Assembly: GCF_003258865.1 (NCBI RefSeq)
Contig: NZ_NPEX01000018.1
Location: forward strand, 1-45,071
Direction: 5' to 3'
Origin: Rhodoplanes roseus
Lineage (GTDB): Bacteria > Pseudomonadota > Alphaproteobacteria > Rhizobiales > Xanthobacteraceae
DNA length: 45,071 bases
How positions within the stretch are numbered: the first letter of the stretch is position 1; each line of letters opens with the position of its first letter. The notes under the pieces are model-generated. The model was not told the DNA's origin. It searched no databases and saw nothing but the letters and a program-made list of their open reading frames with translations. The position numbers were made by a program, and so were the translations under genes. Positions 7,268 to 15,818 of this stretch are shown here, piece by piece.

Positions 7268-8439
7268 GCTGCCGTCTCCATCTCCACGCCGGTCTTCGGC
7301 ATCGCCGGAAGACTCATCATCAAGGCCTTCACCATCCGTCCGTCGGGATTGTTCGGGTCGTCGCAGGCGCTCTTAGCGAGATCCGCGTCGTTGCTCGCCT
7401 GCTGGATCAGACGCTTCAACGCTTCCGGGCGCGCATCGTCGAGCGCGAGGTATTTCATCATCTCTGCGGGCAGGTCCTTGTTCGGAAAGCGTAGCCTGGT
7501 GACGGGTTGCCCCAACGCTGTGAGCTTGTTGCCGATAAAGCGGGCCATGTTGTCGAAAGCGAACTCCTGGGCCGTGATGCTGAGGCCGGCGGCCTCGGCC
7601 CCCATCTTCCAGCCCAAAATGGATCGGTGGACCTTCCACGGAGGGATGAGTTCGCCTTCCGGTCGCGAGCAGGTGCCTAGCGAGAAGATCTCGATGGGCG
7701 TCTTCGGGGGGGCGCACGCAAGGGCATCGGCCAGGCCGACCATGATCGGATTGTTCGCCCACAGCCCGCCGTCAGCGAAGATCTGCTCGACGCCATGGTC
7801 GCCGTTAGGATCATCCACGGCCGCTAGCGACCGGAAGATTGGGGCCGCGCTGGAAGCCATGCACACATCGACCAGCTTGTAGTGGTCGTCACGCACGCCG
7901 CTCATAGGCGTCTTCTTGAAGACCCAGGACCGATGGCTGCTCATCAGGACGGCAGGAATTGAGAGGGACAGACCGCGCTTCTGAAAGACGTCCAGCATGG
8001 TCGTCTCCCGGAGTACGTCGGTCAGAGCCGTCCGCAGGACCTTGTCACCCTTGCGGACGTAGCGACCGCCCACGAACATGCGCCAGATCGCGCTGGTGGT
8101 GCCTTTAATCCGATGAGGAAAGATCTGGCGACCATGGTCGCGATACATCTTGATGATCTCACTCATCGGCCGACCGACCGCCAAAGCACAGCCGACCATC
8201 GCCCCAGTGCTGGTGCCAGTGATAAGTTCGAAACCCTTGCCCAGATCGAGGCTTTCGACGCCGCGTGTACGCGCGAACTGGGTTACGAGGCGGTCGAGGA
8301 AAGCGGCGGTGTAGATACCGCGCATGCCGCCGCCGTCGAGGCTCAACACTCGGTATGGCTTGATCTCCGACCCTGCTTCGGGTCGTACATTTTGGGTCTC
8401 GGTTGTCACGATCGTGCCTAAGCCCAGCTTCGGATTCAC
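7264..8439 (-). CDS. capV: CBASS effector CapV, patatin-like phospholipase
   Basis: The effector of the system. On binding the cyclic nucleotide, CapV-type enzymes degrade inner-membrane phospholipids and kill the infected cell. It has the patatin oxyanion motif DGGGMRG (35-41), the nucleophile elbow GTSTG (Ser77) and the catalytic aspartate in FADGGLWANNP (Asp223). The 391-residue length suits CapV proteins. It is the first gene of the operon. The start is a GTG at 8439 without a convincing ribosome binding site; a GTG 10 codons downstream would also keep the whole domain. No clear promoter was identified in 8440-8600. Confidence 0.9.
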   Translation of the reverse strand: MNPKLGLGTIVTTETQNVRPEAGSEIKPYRVLSLDGGGMRGIYTAAFLDRLVTQFARTRGVESLDLGKGFELITGTSTGAMVGCALAVGRPMSEIIKMYRDHGRQIFPHRIKGTTSAIWRMFVGGRYVRKGDKVLRTALTDVLRETTMLDVFQKRGLSLSIPAVLMSSHRSWVFKKTPMSGVRDDHYKLVDVCMASSAAPIFRSLAAVDDPNGDHGVEQIFADGGLWANNPIMVGLADALACAPPKTPIEIFSLGTCSRPEGELIPPWKVHRSILGWKMGAEAAGLSITAQEFAFDNMARFIGNKLTALGQPVTRLRFPNKDLPAEMMKYLALDDARPEALKRLIQQASNDADLAKSACDDPNNPDGRMVKALMMSLPAMPKTGVEMETAA

Positions 8440-8940
8440 TGTTCGTTGTTACGCTAAACACCGCGGGCTCGGACGCGCGCCACGCTGATGATTAAGTCCA
8501 CGAAGGAGAGGCCCGGACCATCTACGGCCGGTAGCGCTCGTCGATCCCGTCGGATCGCCAAATCCTAAAGACTTGAATAGAACCGGTTGCTGAAAAATGG
8601 AGTTAGTCGCTCACGGCCGCAAGGGCCGTACGAACGGAAGTACACTAATTGCGCTGAGGAAAGAACGAATTTTTGCCTTGACTTAAAAGACTCAGGCTTT
8701 CGACGAGATACGCGACCGCGCCGCGGCCAGAAAGCGAAGACGGCGGGCTCCTGCCGACGGATTTCGGTTTTACGATCAAGGCCCTCGGCACCTGCGTGCC
8801 TGGGCCACGCCGAGCCGTCCGCCTCAAGGCCAAGCCCTTCGGGCGCTAGCGCGGCCTTGACCCGGCCGTCCCGACGCGGCAAGGGCTGGCCGTTCGCCTA
8901 AGCCGAAACCGGCTCAGGCGAGCCGTCCCCGACTAGGAGA
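8440..8940. other. Non-coding gap with several hairpins between capV and the IS21 remnant
   Basis: No protein family was recognised on either strand over these 500 bases. Several foldbacks are visible. ACGGCC-GCAAG-GGCCGT lies at 8613-8629. TCAAGGCC and GGCCTTGA face each other at about 8822-8855. At 8895-8920 a stem of 11 bp with one mismatch (CGCCTAAGCCG and CGGCTCAGGCG) closes on an AAAC loop. The left part must also contain the CBASS promoter. The gap could hold a terminator, a structured RNA or repeat debris; the sequence alone does not decide. Confidence 0.4.
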
Positions 8941-9307
8941 TGTTGATTTCCACTGAGAAGTGACCCAGGCAGCGGGGATTTTTCCACCGAGAATTGACCC
9001 ATGTTCGACCCTCCCCGGACGCGATTCGTTCGGGGACAGCGGAGTGATCGACATGGAGTTATTGAGCGTCATCCGTCGGTGGCACCACCGGAACCATTAC
9101 TCGATCCGGGAGATAGCTCGGCGCACCGGACTTTCGCGGAACACTGTCCGCAAATATCTGCGATCGGACGGCGTCGAACCGCGGTTCACAGTTTCCGACG
9201 GTCCCAGCAAGCTCGATCCCTATGCCGACAAGCTGTCGGCGATGTTGCGCGTGGAAGTCGGCAAGGCGCGCAAGCAGAAGCGCACGATCACCGCAATGAC
9301 GATCTAA
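8941..9307 (+). mobile_element. IS21-family left-end remnant
   Basis: The stretch begins TGTTGATTTCCACTGAGAAG and contains a second related motif, CCACCGAGAATTGACCC, at about 8987-9000. Such repeated terminal motifs are typical of IS21-family ends. It runs into the first 80 or so codons of istA and then loses similarity at about 9300. istB and the other end are absent, so it is a fragment that cannot move by itself. Confidence 0.65.
9053..9307 (+). pseudogene. IS21 IstA transposase, N-terminal fragment
   Basis: An 84-codon fragment with the IstA N-terminal helix-turn-helix: IRRWHHRNHYSIREIARRTG, then LSRNTVRKYLRS and the following DPYADKL. Similarity stops at KRTITAM, after which an early stop occurs. 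The DDE catalytic domain (most of the roughly 500-residue protein) is missing. Confidence 0.75.
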
Positions 9308-9323
9308 CGCTGGACGAGGTGTA

Positions 9324-9572
9324 GTGGATATTGATCTGAATTACGAGCAACATCGACCCATGAGAAAGACCGCACCAATCCTCGCCGAGGTCCGAAAGGT
9401 GATCGTCCGTGAGGGCACAGTCCTCGTCTCGTTCGTCGAGTTCAACAGTTGGTATGCTGTCACTGTCGATTTGGAAGCGGTCATTCGGCAGGCATCAGAT
9501 GACCGCCGCCCCATCGTCATAGCCACAACCACAGATGCCGTCGTGACAGCGGAATTTGCACCCGAGCCGTGA
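9324..9572 (+). CDS. Hypothetical small protein
   Basis: An open frame of 82 codons from a GTG that has GAGG five bases upstream; an ATG at 9360 is an alternative start. The product (EVRKVIVREGTVLVSFVEFN, then WYAVTVDLEAVIRQAS) alternates hydrophobic and charged residues like a small beta-rich domain, but no family is recognised. Codon use does not clearly separate it from chance in this GC-rich region. It sits between the IS21 remnant and the AlpA-like gene. Confidence 0.35.
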   Translation: MDIDLNYEQHRPMRKTAPILAEVRKVIVREGTVLVSFVEFNSWYAVTVDLEAVIRQASDDRRPIVIATTTDAVVTAEFAPEP

Positions 9573-9914
9573 GCCCCGTCAGCGGGCGGACCAGGTGTCC
9601 CTGCTTCGGAGAGGCCGCAGGCCACTTTCCTCGCAAAAGCTCGATCGGTGCGCTGGCATCGGCGGTCGGCGCCGAGACGCGATCGCACCAACTATCTGCG
9701 CAAACAGAATCAGCCTCGGTCTCCCGCAGCCGTCTCGCTCCCTCGGAAATTCGTTGCCGGCGGCAGAGCTGGGTCACTTGCGAAACGATAACCGGTCCTG
9801 ACCGGACGGCGCGTTTCAGAGGCGTCACGCGACTGAGTAGCATCCGTAAATCTTTTCCGGCCGCGCACGAAATACGGGGAGGTGCCGAGTTCATTTATCC
9901 GGCATCTTCCCGGC
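9573..9914. other. Gap upstream of the AlpA-like gene
   Basis: No gene was recognised here. Frames on both strands have irregular composition and no motif. The stretch probably contains the promoter of the alpA-vapE-clamp-loader operon, but no clear -35/-10 pair was identified. Confidence 0.4.
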
Positions 9915-10178
9915 ATGAACACGATCAACGCGCTGACCCTACAGCAGGTGCTCCGTACCCGGGAAGCCGCCCGGCTGTGCGGGGTGTCATTGAGCCACTT
10001 CAGGCGATTGCACTGGGCGGGGCAGTTGCCTCCGCCCATCAAACTCGGCGAGCGCCGTCTCGGGTGGCGTGTAGCAGATATTTTGTCATGGTTATCGGCG
10101 CGCCAAGGCGGAGCCCGGAACCTCGAGTATTCGTCGGCAGAGCCGACCAGGGGGCGAAGGGGGCCGGCACATGGATGA
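9915..10178 (+). CDS. AlpA-like helix-turn-helix regulator/excisionase
   Basis: An 87-residue protein of the AlpA/MerR-like excisionase type. VLRTREAARLCGVSLSHFRR forms a helix-turn-helix, followed by the wing WAGQLPPPIKLGERRLGWRV and DILSWLSAR. Proteins of this class control integrase expression or excision in P4-like islands. The ATG at 9915 is chosen because the conserved part begins soon after; a GTG at 9882 would add 11 residues. The stop codon overlaps the ATG of the VapE-like gene (10171), so the two are probably translated together. It may regulate this operon or assist excision at the tRNA-Arg site. Confidence 0.75.
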   Translation: MNTINALTLQQVLRTREAARLCGVSLSHFRRLHWAGQLPPPIKLGERRLGWRVADILSWLSARQGGARNLEYSSAEPTRGRRGPAHG

Positions 10179-11451
10179 CAATGCTCGGTCACTGGCCGCT
10201 GGACCTGAGAACTTCGACTTCACCGACTCACGTGGTCCAGTCGACGCGATTGGGTTCATCGAAGAGTACCTGGATGAGCTCGGACTCGAGGTGCTCTTCG
10301 ATGATACGATTCTCCTGAAGGGGTACGCGACACAGGCAGAGTCTCGTGCGGATGTGGAACGTTTTCTAACCCAACCAACAATTTCACTCAAGGATATACT
10401 AGACGGCGCCCGACTGCATCCCCGACGTCATCAGCACCAGCTCAGCGTCGGAGATCTCGTTTCTGCGCTGCGCCAGGCCGTCAAAGCGCGGCAGGTGCAG
10501 CGACGAAAGGCCGTGCTGAGACCACTGTTGGCCGGAACTTCGGAAACTGATCGGGCCGCCGACGAATGGGCGAGGCTGGCTGGCTTGTTCGAGTTGGAGC
10601 AAGGCCTTGCGATCGGGATCTTGCGTCACTTCGTGTGGCAAGTATTTCAGAAGGTTCTTGGCCGCCCTGTCGACCACCATCTGGTCCCCGTCGTGTTCAG
10701 TGAAACTCAGGGATCCGGGAAAACCACATTCTGTCGTTGTTTCATCGGCCCGCTGCACGAGTTGGCGACAGGGGCGGCGCTACTGTCGGATCTCGCGGAT
10801 CCACGCAGCTCCGACATATTTCGGTTTCCGGTCCTATTTCTCGATGACCTCGAAAAACTCAGCGGCGCATCCTCACCGGTGCTCAAAGCGATATTGACGG
10901 CGACTTCCATGAGACGCCGCCGCCTCGGAACCTCCCTGAGCGAGGACGTGCGCCAGGCCACGACCCCTATAGCCACTTCGAATCTCGGCATCGAGAAGCT
11001 GGTCGATGATCCGACCGGTCACCGCCGTTTCGTTCAGCTCAATTTCCGAAATGGCAACGCAGAAAAGGGAGGGGACCCGAAACTCTGGGAAATCGTCCGG
11101 GATACGAATTACAAGTTGCTCTGGCGGTCTGTCGATGCGTTCGGGCCAACTCCGTTAGGGCCGCATCTTCGGGATCTGTACCGTCATCAGGACGCCTCGA
11201 AGCCGCAAAACGCGCTCCTTGGGTGGCTACGAACATTCGATGACACTCGCGATGACGTAAAGCGGATCCGCACGAGAGACGGCGTACGTGCGCGGGGGCT
11301 CTACGAACTCTTCGTCTCAGACACACGCGAAACGATTTCCGAACCGCGCTTTTCAGCGGAAATGCGGCGCTGGCTCGGGTGCTCCGGTGTACCATTCGCC
11401 GACACCGTCAAGATGAATGAGGGCCGATTGTACAGGTTTTCAAAACCGTGA
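10171..11451 (+). CDS. VapE-like P-loop ATPase/helicase of a mobile element
   Basis: A 426-residue protein resembling the virulence-associated E (VapE) family, phage- and island-borne ATPases related to P4-type replication helicases. It has Walker A ETQGSGKTTF (178-187), Walker B VLFLDDLE (221-228) and the later block IATSNLGIEKLVDDPTGHRR, in which an arginine pair precedes the C-terminal domain. No primase domain is seen at the N-terminus, so priming would have to come from the host or another protein. It overlaps alpA upstream, and its TGA overlaps the GTG of the DnaX-like gene. This close coupling suggests that helicase and clamp-loader-like proteins work together in replication of the element. 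Confidence 0.75.
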   Translation: MDDNARSLAAGPENFDFTDSRGPVDAIGFIEEYLDELGLEVLFDDTILLKGYATQAESRADVERFLTQPTISLKDILDGARLHPRRHQHQLSVGDLVSALRQAVKARQVQRRKAVLRPLLAGTSETDRAADEWARLAGLFELEQGLAIGILRHFVWQVFQKVLGRPVDHHLVPVVFSETQGSGKTTFCRCFIGPLHELATGAALLSDLADPRSSDIFRFPVLFLDDLEKLSGASSPVLKAILTATSMRRRRLGTSLSEDVRQATTPIATSNLGIEKLVDDPTGHRRFVQLNFRNGNAEKGGDPKLWEIVRDTNYKLLWRSVDAFGPTPLGPHLRDLYRHQDASKPQNALLGWLRTFDDTRDDVKRIRTRDGVRARGLYELFVSDTRETISEPRFSAEMRRWLGCSGVPFADTVKMNEGRLYRFSKP

Positions 11452-13634
11452 GCAGCAGCCCCGCCAAGAATGCCGGCGGCGAGCGCGCCTCCGATCCGGA
11501 ACCAATCATGTCCCTCACACCCGTCACTCCCGTCACACCCGTCACTTCCATCACTTCCGTCACTTCCGTCATACCGGACCTAAACCACATGAGCTGTGAG
11601 ACCAACTCAACAAGCCCGGGGGTCGCGCTGGCGAAAAAGTATGCGCCGCGGACTTTCGAAGAGGTGCGGGGGCAGCGAGAGGCAGTGCGGTTGCTGCGGC
11701 AGCTCGCCTTGCGGGGCAAGAGGGCTCGGAATCTCCTCTTCGCGGGCGCATTCGGAAGTGGGAAGAGCACGCTTGCTCGGCTGACTCACATGTCGTTGAA
11801 CTGCCGGCATCTCACCCCAGAGGGCTCGCCGTGCGGCGTCTGCGATTGCTGCCGCGATCCGAGGACTTTTGGCTACTTCGAGTACGACGTTCCGCTGCGC
11901 GGCGGTTCTTCAGAGGAGGTCGGGCCGTGGGTCCAGGCTGTGAACAGCGCGCCGGCAGACCATCACGCTAGGACCCTGTTCTTCGACGAAGCTCACGCTC
12001 TTGAGGCTAGTGCGGTCGACGTATTGCTCACCGCCATCGACCGGGGGAGCGATCGGGTTTCATTCTGCTTCGCGACGACCGAGCCGGACGCGCTGAAACT
12101 CCCGCTGCATTCCCGGCTAATTCGATTGGACGTCAATGCGCTCGCATTGGCCGAGGCGGTCCAGTTCATGGAAGAGATCGCCCAACGTGAAGGAATCCCC
12201 TACAGTATAGCCGCATTGAAGACCCTCTGCACGATCAAGCAAGGACACCCGAGAGACCTGCTCATCGGCCTAGAGCACGTCGCGAGCCTCGGCCCGGTCA
12301 CGATCGAAAACGTCAAAAGCGCCTTCGGTCTGGAGCCGCTCTCCTGCCTCGTGGAGTACTTCTTCGCCCTGGCGGATGCCGATGTCCGCGGGCAACTCCT
12401 GGCGCTAGAGCGATGGCAGGACGACATGAAAGCGAAGGTGCAGTCGATTTATTCCTATCTGGCGTCCCTTTACTACCGGGATCTTCGAGGGCGCGACGTG
12501 ATCATCGACCCGGTCGTGGATTCGTTCGAAGATGGTCGGGCGACCGTAATCGAGAAGTTCCGCCTCCGCCTCGGTCTTGAGGGACGGCGGGAGCTGATCC
12601 CGTACTGGGACAAATTGATTAGTCACTGGGCGGGACGGGAGCTACGCACTGACCCTGAGCGCTGGCTGAGCCTCGCATCCTTCGGTGAACTCGCCGGCAA
12701 TGGGCTGAAGCACTGCCGGACACAGGATGAGCACCGGTCCGCGATCATCACGGACGGCTCAGTGCCATCGCGAGTGGTCAGGCCCTGCGGAGCTTCCGAG
12801 ATAGTCAACGGAGAGGGCAGCCGCACGCCGAATGGAATCAATTTCCTGGAGCCGGCGGACGTCCGCAAGGTCATGAACCTCGCGAGCTTTCTGATCCAAC
12901 ACTACGACGTGTTGATCAACGCGGGCCTGACGGTCCGCCCAGGTCCGGCCGCGAAATCGGATTCGGACGGGATGGGTGCCCTGAAGGCGTTCTGCTGGGA
13001 CTTGGGACAGCGGGCGCCCCGCGCTCACGAGGTGGTCGACGTGATCGCCGTGTTCGATCGAGACGAGGACGGCTTGCTCGCGCACGTGGCGGTCCGAGTA
13101 CCCGCAATCCCAGACTGGGCCGGCGAGCTGAATCAGTGGTGCAACGACTGGCAGCACGAGCGCTTCGGTCCCGTGACCTTCGACTTGTCCTCTTCCGGTG
13201 CGGATCCGGTCCGCTTTCACTGGGATCAAATCCGAAACCTCTGCGCCGGACTCGCAATCCACGATCTCCTCGACAAGCTCGGGGTCCCGCGGCGTGGTCG
13301 CAGACCTTCCGGTCCAGTACCGACCGCCCCAACGTGGTTCTCGGAACGACTGAGTGACGACGCGGTCGCGCAGGCGTGCCAACTCGAGATGGCTCCGCTG
13401 TCCGCCTTCGATGACGAAGCATGGGACTGGATCGGGAAGGGTTGGGAGACAAAGGAGCATGTGGATCGAGTCAAGACGATCGCCAAGCGACAACAGGATG
13501 TCGAGGAGCTTAGGCGGATTTGGCATGCAGACCTCTGTGAGCAGGACAGGCGGTTGAACGCACTGGTGGCCGAATGGCGCGTGGCTCCTCAAAACCGCCG
13601 CCGACGCTGGCACGGCTGGTGGGTTAATCGGTAG
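11448..13634 (+). CDS. DnaX-like clamp-loader ATPase (gamma/tau-like) of a mobile element
   Basis: A 728-residue protein whose residues 58-300 resemble the ATPase part of DNA polymerase III gamma/tau: ALAKKYAPRTFEEVRGQ, Walker A GAFGSGKST (100-108), a zinc-module-like cysteine group (NC at 119, then CGVCDCC at 129-135), Walker B LFFDEAHAL (177-185), sensor FATTEP, and HSRL near the arginine-finger position. A clamp-loader-like lid follows to about 330. The C-terminal 400 residues (including HEVVDVIAVFDRDEDGLLAH) are not recognised and do not look like the tau tail. The GTG at 11448 overlaps the vapE stop; ATG 11509 or ATG 11590 are possible starts because the first 48 residues are repeat-encoded. 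A chromosomal DnaX would not be next to an integrase, so this is an element-borne paralogue. Confidence 0.75.
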   Translation: MSSSPAKNAGGERASDPEPIMSLTPVTPVTPVTSITSVTSVIPDLNHMSCETNSTSPGVALAKKYAPRTFEEVRGQREAVRLLRQLALRGKRARNLLFAGAFGSGKSTLARLTHMSLNCRHLTPEGSPCGVCDCCRDPRTFGYFEYDVPLRGGSSEEVGPWVQAVNSAPADHHARTLFFDEAHALEASAVDVLLTAIDRGSDRVSFCFATTEPDALKLPLHSRLIRLDVNALALAEAVQFMEEIAQREGIPYSIAALKTLCTIKQGHPRDLLIGLEHVASLGPVTIENVKSAFGLEPLSCLVEYFFALADADVRGQLLALERWQDDMKAKVQSIYSYLASLYYRDLRGRDVIIDPVVDSFEDGRATVIEKFRLRLGLEGRRELIPYWDKLISHWAGRELRTDPERWLSLASFGELAGNGLKHCRTQDEHRSAIITDGSVPSRVVRPCGASEIVNGEGSRTPNGINFLEPADVRKVMNLASFLIQHYDVLINAGLTVRPGPAAKSDSDGMGALKAFCWDLGQRAPRAHEVVDVIAVFDRDEDGLLAHVAVRVPAIPDWAGELNQWCNDWQHERFGPVTFDLSSSGADPVRFHWDQIRNLCAGLAIHDLLDKLGVPRRGRRPSGPVPTAPTWFSERLSDDAVAQACQLEMAPLSAFDDEAWDWIGKGWETKEHVDRVKTIAKRQQDVEELRRIWHADLCEQDRRLNALVAEWRVAPQNRRRRWHGWWVNR
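11515..11577 (+). repeat. Seven tandem 9-bp repeats, iteron-like
   Basis: Seven consecutive 9-bp units with consensus TCACNYCCG: TCACACCCG, TCACTCCCG, TCACACCCG, TCACTTCCA, TCACTTCCG, TCACTTCCG and a diverged TCATACCGG. They lie inside the 5' end of the DnaX-like frame and encode a TPVTPVTSITSV-type linker before the conserved domain. Their position beside replication-type genes makes a DNA-binding (origin iteron) role plausible. A simple low-complexity peptide linker is the alternative. Confidence 0.7.
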
Positions 13635-15799
13635 TGGCAATGCTGGATCTCGAACTCTTATCAAAGCCGACGTATCTCCCGCGCGTGCTGCTTTACAAAT
13701 ACCGCAGTGGGGTTATGCGGTCCCGGGTCATTGACTGGCTTCAAGCCGCTGCCCGGAAAGCGGGGCTAGACGCCTATGCGTGCGGGCAGGATGCGCTCTT
13801 CGGGCCCTCGCTGTTCGACGGTGTTCTATTGTTCGACTGCGCCGAACTCCGAACGGTCCAAGCTGCAGATCTATCGGTGTGCCTCCGCGAAGTCGCGAAC
13901 AGTAGCTCCGCTACGGTTATCTTCGCAGAGGTCGGTACGGGGCAGTGCGAATGCCTGAATTGGGCCGAGGCGGATCCGGAGGCCGTAGTCGTCGAGGAGC
14001 GGCAGATCACGTCCGAAACGGTCGAAGCGGCCCTCAAGTATTTCGTCGGGGCGAGCGACCTCGTCGTCGATCGGCGCATTCTTGGGGACGGCGCGTTCAC
14101 GGGTCACTTTCGTACGTTCGTCGATCGTCCTGGCGGTGTCGACGTGTCCGAGTTTTCGCGGGAGTTCGATACGGTCATTCTACGTTGGATGGACCATGAG
14201 ACGGGACAGTTCACCATCCCGGACCGCGAGAAAGGGACGACAGTGCAGCGGGCCGAGCGACTGCGCCCACTGCGGGCGTACGTCCTCGACAGACACCGAT
14301 CCGACTTCATCGATTTCTTGCAAGGCCTTGAACATCAGCGGCGGAGCGGCGCGAGCACGGCCCGGCTGGTGTCGACTCTGCTCGAGTCGAGCATCGCGCT
14401 CATCGAAAAACCGGGCGGTCTCGGTCCCTCTCGATGCATGAGTGGCGCACTATTGTGGGGTGCCGCCGTTCTCTGCTGGCGAAGGCGATTGTCACAGACT
14501 GCCTTTCCGGCAGGATCGGGCAGAATCGAGGTGGATCGGTTCTTCTGCCAGCTCGATCAAATTGCCCGGATGTTCGAGGCGTGTTGCGCCGACGAAGCTC
14601 CTCGAAGGTTACTGTTTGGGCAGATACGAGAGGCACTCTCCGTTCTAAGCGAGAAGGATCAACTCGGGTGTCGGCTCCGGCAAGTGCTACAGGAGGCGCT
14701 CGCGTCCGCCTGCCCGGGTGGTCCCGACTGGATCGGGACCTTGCAGGCGTTCCTCGACCCAGCGAGCAGTCCGAGCGGCGCCGTCCTCGTCGAGCCACCG
14801 ACGTTCAGAGCTCCAGTGCTTGCTCGAGCGATGCGAGACATCGTCGGGCATCAGGAGGTCATTCAAGCGCTTCAAGCGCGGTTTCGAACAGTCAATCATT
14901 CGACACCGATCTGGCTTTACGGCCCGCCCGGCATCGGGAAGCGGACCATAGCCAGCGTGTACGCCCGGTCGCTGCTATGTGAACGAATTTCCTACGACCG
15001 ACTGGTTCCGTGTGGAGAATGCGCCGGATGCCGCGGCTTCGACCTCGCGGGCGGCTTTGGATATTCTCCTCTGAATCTGGCCGCACCGAACGCCCTCGCG
15101 TACGTCCGTGAGTATCTTGCAGGCATCCAAAGTCATCCATTTGCCGAGCACCGGGTTGTCGTCGTCGAGAGGCCGGAAAGTGCGCCGGGTATCGTGGACA
15201 CGTTCCTCAAGACCCTGGAGGCCCAGCTTCGGTCGACCACGGTCATCTTCCTAACGCGATCATTGGAAGGCGCGCGTGGAGCAGGGCTGTCTCGATCGCA
15301 GGTGTTTGCGCTGAAGCCGCTCACGGCGGACAAGGCGCGTGAGCTCCTGGCCTGGTTCTTCGAGGAGCTTCGCGTTTCGTGTCAAGACGAAGGGATCGTC
15401 GACCTCTTAGCCGCGGCCGGAGGGGGCATCCCCGGGCGGCTCTACGCAGCTGTTCAGCAAATCGGAGCGGCCCAATGGGGCACGATCGCCGAAGCGAAGC
15501 AGGCACTCGGGCTAGGTTGGGGTCAAGAAGCCCTGACCCGCTGCCGAGACCTGATCGGCGCAAATCGAACCGCACGGCGGGAAGCCGTAGTCCTCGACCG
15601 GGACATGAAGGAGTATCTGCAGTCGGCTTTGGTCGAACTATGGAGAATGGAAATCGGGGCGCCGAACCCCATCTCCGGCGCCTTCATCAGCTCGGAGCCA
15701 GATCTAAGCATTACCTACGAGATGTTACGAGCCGAGGCCGATCGCCAGGGATGCACCTCGATCGAACTCCTCGAAGCGATATCGAATCGCATTGTATAG
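13634..15799 (+). CDS. Predicted delta-delta' (HolA-HolB-like) fusion clamp-loader protein
   Basis: A 721-residue protein. Residues 400-570 resemble the delta' subunit: DIVGHQEVIQALQARF, P-loop YGPPGIGKRTIAS (429-441), a cysteine group (CGECAGC, 460-466), a degenerate Walker B (VVVVERPESAP), DTFLKTLEAQ matching the usual LLKTLEEP segment, and SRSQVF at the conserved SRC site. The N-terminal part (LPRVLLYKYRSG, then GQDALFGPSLFDGVLLFDCA) has the layout of delta domain I, though similarity is weaker. The Walker B aspartate-glutamate pair is missing, as in catalytically inert delta'. Its GTG overlaps the stop of the DnaX-like gene (TAGTG). Together the two genes could supply gamma, delta and delta' functions. 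Confidence 0.65.
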   Translation: MAMLDLELLSKPTYLPRVLLYKYRSGVMRSRVIDWLQAAARKAGLDAYACGQDALFGPSLFDGVLLFDCAELRTVQAADLSVCLREVANSSSATVIFAEVGTGQCECLNWAEADPEAVVVEERQITSETVEAALKYFVGASDLVVDRRILGDGAFTGHFRTFVDRPGGVDVSEFSREFDTVILRWMDHETGQFTIPDREKGTTVQRAERLRPLRAYVLDRHRSDFIDFLQGLEHQRRSGASTARLVSTLLESSIALIEKPGGLGPSRCMSGALLWGAAVLCWRRRLSQTAFPAGSGRIEVDRFFCQLDQIARMFEACCADEAPRRLLFGQIREALSVLSEKDQLGCRLRQVLQEALASACPGGPDWIGTLQAFLDPASSPSGAVLVEPPTFRAPVLARAMRDIVGHQEVIQALQARFRTVNHSTPIWLYGPPGIGKRTIASVYARSLLCERISYDRLVPCGECAGCRGFDLAGGFGYSPLNLAAPNALAYVREYLAGIQSHPFAEHRVVVVERPESAPGIVDTFLKTLEAQLRSTTVIFLTRSLEGARGAGLSRSQVFALKPLTADKARELLAWFFEELRVSCQDEGIVDLLAAAGGGIPGRLYAAVQQIGAAQWGTIAEAKQALGLGWGQEALTRCRDLIGANRTARREAVVLDRDMKEYLQSALVELWRMEIGAPNPISGAFISSEPDLSITYEMLRAEADRQGCTSIELLEAISNRIV

Positions 15800-15818
15800 G
15801 CCCAAGCATACGGAGCCG

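Noticed and set aside
8440-8940. A retron or a small protein gene in the capV upstream gap
   Set aside because: No reverse transcriptase nearby and no convincing coding frame; hairpins alone are not enough for a call.
11515-11577. CRISPR array
   Set aside because: Units are 9 bp, directly adjacent and without spacers; no cas gene is present.
11448-13634. The chromosomal dnaX gene
   Set aside because: No recR or ybaB neighbour, an unusual C-terminal half, overlap with a VapE-like gene, and position inside an integrase-bounded island.
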